Shown piece by piece: positions 37,656 through 45,154 of a stretch of 64,000 nucleotides of DNA. Origin of the DNA: Kitasatospora sp040298565 (GTDB lineage: Bacteria > Actinomycetota > Actinomycetes > Streptomycetales > Streptomycetaceae); NCBI RefSeq assembly GCF_040298565.1, contig NZ_JBEPAK010000006.1, positions 1 to 64,000 on the forward strand. Direction: 5' to 3'. A program made the position numbers and the translations under genes. The notes under the pieces were generated by a model. It was not told the DNA's origin. It was given only the letters and a program-made list of their open reading frames with translations, and made no database searches. The stretch's first letter is position 1; every line of letters starts with the position of its first letter.

Positions 37656-37879
37656 TTCTGCGCGCTCCCTCGCCTTGCTGTTCTCCTCAGGGTCTGACCC
37701 TATCGCGCCCGCAGCCCGTTTCCGGACCGGGTTGTCGCCCGCGACCTCGTCCGGGTGTGCGAGGCGCGCGCGTAACCTACCGGCCGGTCACCTCGTTCTG
37801 CCAGGCGGGCCGTCGCCCGTACGGCCCGACGCACGTCCGGACCGCGGCGGTCCGGGCCCGGAACGACGGGGAGCGGCGC

Positions 37880-40093
37880 GTGGCCGGCGACTGGACAGCA
37901 CAGCCCGAGGCGTGGCCGCGCGAGCCGGCGCCCGGCCGGCTCCCCGCCGAGGTGACCGGTTTCGTCGGGCGGCAGCGGGAACTGGCCGAGCTGGCGGCCC
38001 TGCTGGCCGGTGTCCGGCTGGTGACGGTGACGGGCCCGGGCGGGGTGGGCAAGAGCCGGCTGGCGCTGCGCGCCGCGGCCCGGGCGGCCGGGGCCTTCCC
38101 GGACGGCACCTGGCTGGTGGACGTGGCCCCGGTGCAGGACCCGCTGCTGCTCGGCCACGCCGTCCTGGAGGCGCTGCAGCTGACCGACGGCACCGCCCGC
38201 CCGCCGCTGGACGTGCTCGGCGAGCGGCTGGCCGGGCGCCGCCTGCTGCTGGTGCTGGACGGCTGCGAGCACCTGGTCGGGCCGTGCGCCGAGCTGGCCG
38301 ACGCACTGCTGCGGATGCTGCCCGGGCTGCGGGTGCTGGCCACCAGCCGCTCCGCGCTGCGGGCCTCGGGCGAGCACCTGCTGACCCTGGCCCCGCTGCC
38401 GGTCGGGCCGCTGCCGAACGGGTCGGCGGGCGTGCTGCCGGACGCGGTGCGGCTGTTCGCCGACCGGGCCCGGGCGGTGCTGCCGTCCTTCGAGGTGACG
38501 GAGGCCAACGCGGAGGCGGTGGGCCTGCTCTGCCGCCGGCTGGACGGCATCCCGCTGGCCGTGGAGCTGGCCGCCGGGCGGCTGCGGGCGCTGTCGGTGG
38601 AGCAGATCACGGCCCGGCTGGACGACCGCTTCCGGCTGCTCACCGGCGGCTGCCGCACGGCGCTGCCCAGGCACCAGACGCTGCGCACCACGATCGGCTG
38701 GAGCCATGAGCTGTGCACGGTGCAGGAACGTTTACTCTGGGCCCGCCTGTCGGTGTTCGCCGGCGGTTTCGACCTGGAGGCCGCCGAGTACGTCTGCGCC
38801 GGCGACGGCATCGAACCCGAGGACGTGCTGGACCTGCTCGACGAACTCGTCGCCAAGTCCGTGCTGCTGCGCGAGGACAGCGCCTACGGCGTCCGCTTCC
38901 GCCTGCTCGACACCCTGCGCGAGTACGGCGGCCACTGGCTGCGCGCGACCGGCGAGGAGCAGCGGCTGCTGCGCCGGCACCGGGACTGGTACCTGGGCGT
39001 CGCCACCTGGGGCGAGGTCGAGTGGTTCGGCCCGCGCCAGGCGGAGACCGCCGAGCGCACCCAGCTCGCCCACACCAACCTGCGGGCCGCCCTGGAGTTC
39101 TGCCTCGCCGAGCCCGGCGAGGAGCAGATCGCCCTGCTGCTGGCCGGCACCCTGTGGTTCTACTGGGTCGGCTGCGGCCACCTCGGCGAGGGCAGGCACT
39201 GGCTGGACCGCGCGCTCGCCCTGGACCGCGAACCCACCGAGGCCCGCGCCAAGGCCCTCTGGGTCACCGGTTACATGGCCACGCTGCAGGGCGACCTCGG
39301 GGCCGCCCGTCCGGCGCTGGAGGAGTGCCGCCGCCAGGCCCTGGACACCGGTGACGCCCGGGCCCTCGCCTACGCCGTGCACCGCCAGGGCTGCGCGGCC
39401 CTGATCGGCGACGACCCGGAGCGCGCCGCCGAGCTGTTCGACGAGGCGCTCTGGCACTACCGCACGATCGGCGAGCTCAACAGCAACGTCGTGATGGCCA
39501 TGATCGAACTGGGCCTGGCCTGCCTGTTCCAGGGCGACCTCGACGGCGGCGAGCTCTGGTTCGGCCAGGCCCGCGAGGTGTGCGAGGAGCACGGCGAGCA
39601 GTGGGCGTACGCCTACGTGCTCTACGCGACGGCGTACTCCCACTACCTGGACGGCGCGGTCCAGGCCGCCCGGTCCCTGGCCCGGGAGTGCGTGCGGCTG
39701 AACCACGTCTTCCACGACCTGCTCGGCGTCGTCCTGGGGATCGACCTGCTGGCGCTGCTGGAGACCGAGCCGGACGGCCCGGGCGAGGCGGCCGACCTGC
39801 GCGAGGCCCGGGTGCTGCAGGGCGCCGCGCACCGGATCTGGCGCACCGTCGGCAACCCCTTCCTGGGCTCGCGCTCCTTCTTCGGCACCCACCAGGAGTG
39901 CGCCGAGCGGGCCCGCGCCGGGCTGACCGAGCAGGAGTACGAGGAGTACTACCGGGCGGGCACCCGGCTGGACCTGGACGCCGCGGTCTCCCGGGCGCTC
40001 GGCAACGGCGGCCCGGCGGACGGGCGCGACCCGCGCCCCGGACCGTGCCCGGTGCCGCCCGCACCGGCACCCGCGCCGGCGCGGAATAGTTGA
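37880..40093 (+). CDS. STAND-type ATPase with TPR-like C-terminus, no visible DNA-binding domain
   Basis: The 737-residue protein resembles the ATPase part of large LuxR/AfsR-type regulators. It has Walker A GPGGVGKS at 52-59, Walker B LLLVLDGCEHL near 116-126, ATSRSALRASGEH and DGIPLAVELAAGRL, then a winged-helix-like region (RTTIGWSHELCTVQERLL). TPR-like helical repeats run from about 420 to 690. There is no helix-turn-helix at either end; the C-terminus is a short Pro/Ala tail. I start at the GTG at 37880 with GGGGAG eight bases upstream. Function is unknown: a signalling or scaffold ATPase is likely. A small TPR gene follows 48 bases later. Confidence 0.85.
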   Translation: MAGDWTAQPEAWPREPAPGRLPAEVTGFVGRQRELAELAALLAGVRLVTVTGPGGVGKSRLALRAAARAAGAFPDGTWLVDVAPVQDPLLLGHAVLEALQLTDGTARPPLDVLGERLAGRRLLLVLDGCEHLVGPCAELADALLRMLPGLRVLATSRSALRASGEHLLTLAPLPVGPLPNGSAGVLPDAVRLFADRARAVLPSFEVTEANAEAVGLLCRRLDGIPLAVELAAGRLRALSVEQITARLDDRFRLLTGGCRTALPRHQTLRTTIGWSHELCTVQERLLWARLSVFAGGFDLEAAEYVCAGDGIEPEDVLDLLDELVAKSVLLREDSAYGVRFRLLDTLREYGGHWLRATGEEQRLLRRHRDWYLGVATWGEVEWFGPRQAETAERTQLAHTNLRAALEFCLAEPGEEQIALLLAGTLWFYWVGCGHLGEGRHWLDRALALDREPTEARAKALWVTGYMATLQGDLGAARPALEECRRQALDTGDARALAYAVHRQGCAALIGDDPERAAELFDEALWHYRTIGELNSNVVMAMIELGLACLFQGDLDGGELWFGQAREVCEEHGEQWAYAYVLYATAYSHYLDGAVQAARSLARECVRLNHVFHDLLGVVLGIDLLALLETEPDGPGEAADLREARVLQGAAHRIWRTVGNPFLGSRSFFGTHQECAERARAGLTEQEYEEYYRAGTRLDLDAAVSRALGNGGPADGRDPRPGPCPVPPAPAPAPARNS

Positions 40094-40141
40094 AAGTTGT
40101 CCATTGCTTGAGGAGGCAAGGAACGACCCGGAAGGAGCACC

Positions 40142-40459
40142 ATGGCCGTCCACGACGAGTACCGCCTCGCAAACTTCTACTTCGAGTCCAAGGCGTACGC
40201 CGACGCCGCCCGCATGCTGGAGGGCGTGCTGGCCGAGGAGCCGGCCAACCTCTCCGTCCGGCTGCTGCTGGCCCGCAGCTACTACCACTCCGCCCAGCTC
40301 GGCCGCGCCGAGGCCGAGCTGCGCCGGATCCTCGACCTCGACCCGGCCGAGGACTACGCGCGGCTGATGCTCGGCCGCACCCTGGAGCGCCAGGGCCGCG
40401 CCGAGGAGGCCCGCCCGCACCTGCGGCTGGCCGCCGCGATGACCGGCGAGGCCGTCTGA
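40142..40459 (+). CDS. Small TPR-repeat protein
   Basis: The 105-residue protein consists almost wholly of tetratricopeptide-like helices (FESKAYADAARMLEGVLAEEPANLSVRLLLARSYYH and following). Such proteins mediate binding. GGAAGGAG precedes the ATG well. It lies 48 bases after the STAND ATPase gene in the same direction and is probably co-transcribed, so an interaction between the two is plausible. It may alternatively be an independent conserved gene. Confidence 0.88.
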   Translation: MAVHDEYRLANFYFESKAYADAARMLEGVLAEEPANLSVRLLLARSYYHSAQLGRAEAELRRILDLDPAEDYARLMLGRTLERQGRAEEARPHLRLAAAMTGEAV

Positions 40460-40498
40460 CACCGCACCGGGCCCGCGGCGCGGCGGCCCGGGAAGACG

Positions 40499-40536
40499 GC
40501 GAGCCCCCGCCGCCTCGGAAGGCGACGGGGGCTCGC
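40499..40536. terminator. Bidirectional terminator between the TPR gene and rpsD
   Basis: An inverted repeat pairs GCGAGCCCCCG (40499-40509) with CGGGGGCTCGC (40526-40536), with partial pairing inside. It lies between convergent genes, 32 bases past the rpsD stop. Confidence 0.75.
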
Positions 40537-40568
40537 TGCGGTCTCGCGGACTGCGGACCGAGCGCGGG

Positions 40569-41183
40569 TCAGCGCGAGTAGTACTCGACGACCAGCTGCT
40601 CGTCACAGATCACCGGGACCTCCTTGCGCTGCGGCGCACGGTCCAGGCGGAAGGCCAGGGCCTTCAGGTTGACCTCGAGGTACTTCGGGGTCTGGCCCTC
40701 GCCCGCGTAGCCACCCTCACGGGCGACCTGGAAGGGGACCTTCTCCTTGCTGCGCTCGCGGACGGTGACCACGTAGCCCGGCTTCATCTGGAACGACGGC
40801 TTGTTGACCTTGCTGCCGTTGACCTCGATGTGGCCGTGGACGACCATCTGACGGGCCTGGTAGATGGTGCGGGCGATGCCCGAACGCAGCACCAGCGAGT
40901 CCAGACGGGTCTCCAGCTCGGCGACGAGCGCCTCACCGGTCTTGCCCTCGGCCTTCTTCGCGCGGTCGAACGCACGCGACAGCTGCTTCTCGCTCAGGTC
41001 GTACTGGGCGCGAAGACGCTGCTTCTCGAGCAGACGGACCTTGTAGTCCGAGTTCTGCTTGCGGCCACGGCCGTGCTGGCCGGGCGGGTACGGGCGGGCC
41101 TCGAAGTACTTGACGGACTTCGGGGTCAGCGGCACGCCCAGGGCACGCGCGATCTTGACCTTGGGACGCTTCTGGTTCGCCAT
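40569..41183 (-). CDS. rpsD: Ribosomal protein S4
   Basis: S4 nucleates 30S assembly by binding 16S rRNA and in many bacteria represses its own mRNA. The 204-residue protein has the S4 N-domain and an S4 RNA-binding fold (LDSLVLRSGIARTIYQARQMVVHGHIEVNG, about 90-120). It lacks the zinc-binding cysteines at the N-terminus. The ATG follows GGAAGG. It stands alone, away from rpoA, and has an unusually long upstream region with hairpins. Confidence 0.98.
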   Translation of the reverse strand: MANQKRPKVKIARALGVPLTPKSVKYFEARPYPPGQHGRGRKQNSDYKVRLLEKQRLRAQYDLSEKQLSRAFDRAKKAEGKTGEALVAELETRLDSLVLRSGIARTIYQARQMVVHGHIEVNGSKVNKPSFQMKPGYVVTVRERSKEKVPFQVAREGGYAGEGQTPKYLEVNLKALAFRLDRAPQRKEVPVICDEQLVVEYYSR

Positions 41184-41492
41184 GAACCAAACCTTCCTTG
41201 CTTATGAATACGGCTTTCACCAGGTGTTGACGGAGGTCGCATGTCGCGACCCGGAGAAAACCCGCCCGTCTGCACGGGGGGTCAGCCGCTCTCCGGAGCC
41301 GGGCACGGAAGTGCTGGTCACACGAAGGGCCCGGGAACCGGGCCGTCCGCGACACCGAAACGGTGCGCGACGCTCCTGTTGCGGGCCTCCCGGGGGAGGC
41401 CTACGGCCGGTGCCCCGCTGGTGCGGCCGGTCGGTGGGGTCTCCCCCGCCGCCGTCCCGGGACATGGCACTCCGACCGAGTATACCGGCGGA
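41184..41492 (-). promoter_or_regulatory. Long rpsD leader and promoter region
   Basis: This 309-base gap lies between rarA and rpsD. A good -10 box TATACT (complement of 41479-41484) sits near the rarA end; no clear -35 is visible. If used, the leader is about 290 bases long and contains GC hairpins such as GGCCCGG/CCGGGCC near 41326-41342 and GGCCTCCC/GGAGGCC near 41385-41402. Autogenous control by S4 is a reasonable guess. Confidence 0.5.
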
Positions 41493-42887
41493 TCACCCGC
41501 CGTTTTCCCCGGGCTCCTCCGCCTTCCGCTCCGCCCGGCGCTCGCCGCGCAGCCGGCCCCGCGTCCACTCCACGGTGTCCGCGTACCGGACCTCCCCGCC
41601 GCGCCGGTTCGGCCGGTAGTACTCCTTGCCGTGCACCGCGTCCGGCGCGTACTGCTGGGCCGCGATGCCCTCCGGCAGGTCGTGCGGGTACTGGTAGCCC
41701 TTGCCGTGGCCGAGCCTGCCCGCGCCGCCGTAGTGGGAGTCCCGCAGGTGCGGCGGCACCGCGCCCGCCAGGCCCTGCCGGACGTCCGCCAGCGCGGCGT
41801 CGATCGCCAGGTACGCCGAGTTGGACTTCGGCGCCAGCGCCAGCGCGATCGCCGCCTGGGAGAGGATGATCCGGGCCTCCGGGAAGCCGATCAGGGCCAC
41901 CGCCTGGGCCGCCGCCACCGCCGTCTGCAGCGCCGTCGGGTCCGCCAGGCCGACGTCCTCGCTGGCCGAGATCATCAGCCGCCGGGCGATGAACCGCGGG
42001 TCCTCCCCCGCCTCGATCATCCGGGCCAGGTAGTGCAGGGTGGCGTCCACGTCACTGCCGCGGATCGACTTGATCAGCGCGCTCGCGACGTCGTAGTGCT
42101 GGTCGCCGTCCTTGTCGTAGCGCACCGCCGCCTGATTGACGGCCGTCTCGGTGGTGGCCAGCGTGACGGCGGCCTCGCCCTTCTCCAGCGCCGCCCCGGC
42201 CGCCGCCTCCAGCGTGGTCAGCGCCCGCCGGGCGTCCCCGCCGGCCAGCCGCACCAGGTGGTCCTCGGCCTCGGCGGTCAGCTCCACCGCGCCCGCCAGG
42301 CCGCGCTCGTCGGCCACCGCGCGGCGCAGCAGCGCCCGGATGTCGTCGTCGGTGAGCGACTCCAGGGTCAGCAGCAGCGAGCGCGACAGCAGCGGCGAGA
42401 TCACCGAGAAGTACGGGTTCTCGGTGGTCGCCGCGATCAGCGTGACCCAGCGGTTCTCCACGGCGGGCAGCAGCGAGTCCTGCTGGGCCTTGGAGAAGCG
42501 GTGGATCTCGTCCAGGAAGAGCACCGTCTCCCGGCCGGACATGCCGACGGCCCGCCGCGCGCCGTCGATCACCGCCCGGACCTCCTTCACCCCGGCGGTG
42601 ATCGCGGACAGCTCGACGAAGCGGCCCTCCACGGCCTGGCTGATCACGTGCGCGAGGGTGGTCTTGCCGGTGCCGGGCGGCCCCCAGAGGATCACCGAGC
42701 TGGTGGCCGCCGGGCCGCGCGAGCCCGCGACCAGCCGCCGCAGCGGGGAGCCGGGCTTCAGCAGCTGCCGCTGCCCGGCCACCTCGTCCAGGGTGCGCGG
42801 GCGCATCCGCACGGCCAGCGGCGCCCGGCCGGGCTCCTTGCTCTGGCGTTCCTCGGCTGCGGCGGTGAAGAGGTCCGGTTCGTCCAC
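41493..42887 (-). CDS. rarA: Replication-associated recombination ATPase RarA (MgsA)
   Basis: RarA is a clamp-loader-like AAA+ protein acting at stalled replication forks. The 464-residue protein shows RMRPRTLDEVAGQ near 27-39, Walker A GPPGTGKTT near 69-77, Walker B LFLDEIHRFSK near 122-132 and sensor 1 AATTENPYFSV. The C-terminal oligomerisation domain contains LGHGKGYQYPHD near the end. The translated start is a GTG; the protein begins DEPDLFTAAAEE, which fits the family's N-terminal SSB-interacting segment. Confidence 0.96.
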   Translation of the reverse strand: MDEPDLFTAAAEERQSKEPGRAPLAVRMRPRTLDEVAGQRQLLKPGSPLRRLVAGSRGPAATSSVILWGPPGTGKTTLAHVISQAVEGRFVELSAITAGVKEVRAVIDGARRAVGMSGRETVLFLDEIHRFSKAQQDSLLPAVENRWVTLIAATTENPYFSVISPLLSRSLLLTLESLTDDDIRALLRRAVADERGLAGAVELTAEAEDHLVRLAGGDARRALTTLEAAAGAALEKGEAAVTLATTETAVNQAAVRYDKDGDQHYDVASALIKSIRGSDVDATLHYLARMIEAGEDPRFIARRLMISASEDVGLADPTALQTAVAAAQAVALIGFPEARIILSQAAIALALAPKSNSAYLAIDAALADVRQGLAGAVPPHLRDSHYGGAGRLGHGKGYQYPHDLPEGIAAQQYAPDAVHGKEYYRPNRRGGEVRYADTVEWTRGRLRGERRAERKAEEPGENGG

Positions 42888-42932
42888 ACCGGAAGCCTAT
42901 GCGAGGGCACCGACACCCCTCGGTCGAAGCCG

Positions 42933-43547
42933 TCAGTCCTGCGGCGGGCGGTCCAGCAGCACGACGTCGAACTCCTCCAGCGACCACACGGTCAGACCGG
43001 CCGCGGCGGTCGCCTGCGCCCGGATGTCGGCCATCGGGCCGCGCGAGTCCGTGAAGCTCGCCCGGTCGGCGAAGATCGCGCCCACCGAGGTGCGGCCGTT
43101 CGCCCGGTCCACCAGCAGCGCGCCGGTGACGAAGCCGTCCAGCTTCTCCAGGTTCGGCAGCGCGCGGTCCCGGAAGACCTCGGCCAGCCGGTCCACCCCG
43201 TCCGGACCGATCCCGCCGCGGACCAGGCGGAAGCCGGCACCCGGCCCGGCGGCACCCGGCGGAGCCGTCACCGCGGCCTCCCAGACGTCGGTGGCCACGG
43301 TGCCGCCCAGCGGCGCCAGCAGCTCGCGGCGGCGTTCGCCCAGCGCCGCGTCGCTGTCGCGCTCGTCCTGGGCGGACTCCCACCAGGAGCCCATCGTGAT
43401 CTTGCCGAGGGCCCGGTCGGCGAACAGGCCGTAGCCGCGGTACCCGGGCCGGTCGCCGAGCAGCGCGGGAGCCTCGGTGCGGAGCCGGTCGAGAGTCTGC
43501 TCGATCCGGTCCGGGTGACCGGTCGCGTAGACGGTACGGACGAACAT
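42933..43547 (-). CDS. Tandem dimeric alpha/beta-barrel (ABM-like) protein
   Basis: The 204-residue product appears to hold two similar ferredoxin-like halves. The first (MFVRTVYATGHPDRIEQTLDRL ... GYRGYGLFADRALGKITMGSWWES) and the second (LPNLEKLDGFVTGALLVDRANGRTSVGAIFADR) both have the pattern of monooxygenase-like dimeric barrels. No cofactor motif is visible. The function is unknown. It lies 45 bases before rarA in the same direction and may be in the same transcript. Confidence 0.7.
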   Translation of the reverse strand: MFVRTVYATGHPDRIEQTLDRLRTEAPALLGDRPGYRGYGLFADRALGKITMGSWWESAQDERDSDAALGERRRELLAPLGGTVATDVWEAAVTAPPGAAGPGAGFRLVRGGIGPDGVDRLAEVFRDRALPNLEKLDGFVTGALLVDRANGRTSVGAIFADRASFTDSRGPMADIRAQATAAAGLTVWSLEEFDVVLLDRPPQD

Positions 43548-43620
43548 GAGCGCGCCTCCTGAGGACGCCCGGGCGCCACGCGGGGCCGTCTTCTCGGAAG
43601 CAGCGCCCGGAGGGCCCCGT

Positions 43621-44439
43621 CTACTCCAGTGTGGCAGCGTGGTCCGGGACGTACTTCTGGAGATCCCGCGGCGGCCGCTGGTAGCCGCGCGAATCCGGGC
43701 GCGGCGGCAGCTCGATCCGCGGCGGGGTGATCTCGCGGTACGGCACGGTGGAGAGCAGGTGGGCGATCATGTTGATCCGGGCCCGGCGCTTGTCGTCGCT
43801 CTCCACCACGTGCCAGGGCGACAGCGGGGTGTCGGTGTGGACGAACATCGCGTCCTTGGCCTGCGAGTAGTCCTCCCAGTGGTTGATCGACTCGACGTCC
43901 ATCGGGGAGAGCTTCCAGCGCCTCATCGGGTCCTCCAGCCGGTCCCGGAAGCGCCGCTCCTGCTCGGTGTCGCTGACCGAGAACCAGTACTTGCGCAGCA
44001 GGACGCCCGCCTCGATCAGCATCTGCTCGAAGGCCGGGCACTGGTGCAGGAACTGCCAGTACTCCTCGTCGGTGCAGAAGCCCATCACCCGCTCGACCCC
44101 GGCGCGGTTGTACCAGCTCCGGTCGAACAGCACGATCTCCCCGGCCGCCGGCAGGTGTTCGACGTAGCGCTGGAAGTACCACTGGGCCCGCTGCCGCTCG
44201 GTCGGGGTGGGAAGCGCCACGACCCTGGCGATGCGCGGGTTCAGGAACTCCGTCACCCGTTTGATGGCGCCGCCCTTGCCGGCCGCGTCGCGCCCCTCGA
44301 AGACCACCACCAGGCGGGCCCCCTCGACCCGCACCCACTCCTGGAGCTTCACCAGCTCCTGCTGCAGCCGCAGCAGCTCCCGCTCGTACGGCTTCCTCGC
44401 CAGTCGCTCCGGTTTCCCGGCCCGCTGCCCGCTGGTCAC
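43621..44439 (-). CDS. ppk2: Polyphosphate kinase 2
   Basis: PPK2 uses polyphosphate to phosphorylate nucleotides, usually GDP or ADP. The 272-residue single-domain protein shows Walker A EGRDAAGKGGAIK near 48-60, RPVALPTPTERQRAQWYFQRY-type lid residues near 75-92 and FDRSWYNRAGVERVMGF near 104-120. The length fits class I PPK2. It stands alone between the barrel protein and a GNAT gene. Confidence 0.95.
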   Translation of the reverse strand: MTSGQRAGKPERLARKPYERELLRLQQELVKLQEWVRVEGARLVVVFEGRDAAGKGGAIKRVTEFLNPRIARVVALPTPTERQRAQWYFQRYVEHLPAAGEIVLFDRSWYNRAGVERVMGFCTDEEYWQFLHQCPAFEQMLIEAGVLLRKYWFSVSDTEQERRFRDRLEDPMRRWKLSPMDVESINHWEDYSQAKDAMFVHTDTPLSPWHVVESDDKRRARINMIAHLLSTVPYREITPPRIELPPRPDSRGYQRPPRDLQKYVPDHAATLE

Positions 44440-44531
44440 CCTCGGGTCCTCCGTCCGACTGCTGCCGATGACCCTTCACCGTAGGCGCGCAACGGCGGAT
44501 CCGCAGGTCGACCGGGGCCGGGAGGGGGTGA

Positions 44532-45047
44532 TCAGACCGCGACGAAGGGCTCCGGATAGCGGCAGAGCCCGCGCGGGCCGCCGTCGTACGCCGCGAGCGG
44601 CAGCGCCTGGAAGTACGCCTCCGGCACCTCGAACGGGCCGCTGACCTCGTGCCGTCCGGCCGGGGCGAAGCCGAACCGGCCGTAGTAGCCCGGGTCGCCG
44701 AGGACGACCACCAGCTTCTCCCCCGCCGCCTCGGCCGCCGACAGCGCGGCCCGGACGACGAGTTCCCCGACGCCCCTGCGCTGCCACTCGGGCGCCACGG
44801 CGACCGGCGCGAGCGCCACGGCGTCGCCGTCCCCGACCCACAGCCGGGTGAGCAGCGCGTGCCCGACCACCAGCCCGGCCTCGTCGACCGCGACCACCGA
44901 CAGCCCGGGCAGCCAGGCGGGGTCGCGGCGCAGCGCGTCCACCAGGTCCGCCTCGTCCGGCCCGGGGAAGGCGGCCATGTGGACGCGTCTGGTCGCGGGG
45001 GCGTCCTCCGGACGTTCGATCCTCGTGGTGACGTTCGTGACCTGCAT
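44532..45047 (-). CDS. GNAT-family N-acetyltransferase
   Basis: The 171-residue protein has a GNAT fold with the acetyl-CoA motif QRRGVGELVVRAAL near 89-102 and GDPGYYGRFGFAPAG near 117-131, close to the YhbS/predicted N-acetyltransferase group. The substrate is unknown. I start at the ATG ending at 45047 with GGAGG nine bases upstream; the longer frame enters aspS and is rejected. Confidence 0.9.
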   Translation of the reverse strand: MQVTNVTTRIERPEDAPATRRVHMAAFPGPDEADLVDALRRDPAWLPGLSVVAVDEAGLVVGHALLTRLWVGDGDAVALAPVAVAPEWQRRGVGELVVRAALSAAEAAGEKLVVVLGDPGYYGRFGFAPAGRHEVSGPFEVPEAYFQALPLAAYDGGPRGLCRYPEPFVAV

Positions 45048-45083
45048 GAGTCGACCCTCCGTGTGTCCCACACCGTTGTGGAC

Positions 45084-45117
45084 CGGCCCCGGACGGTGGG
45101 TGGACCGTCCGGGGCCG
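45084..45117 (-). terminator. Terminator of the hisS-aspS unit
   Basis: A perfect 14-base-pair stem (45084-45097 with 45104-45117) and six-base loop lie 37 bases past the aspS stop. Confidence 0.85.
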
Positions 45118-45154
45118 TTGAAGGTTAGCGGATGACGCGACGTCAGCCTGCTGG

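Noticed and set aside
37880..40459. Defence island or mobile element
   Set aside because: There is no integrase, repeat boundary, tRNA target or composition shift; flanking genes are core.
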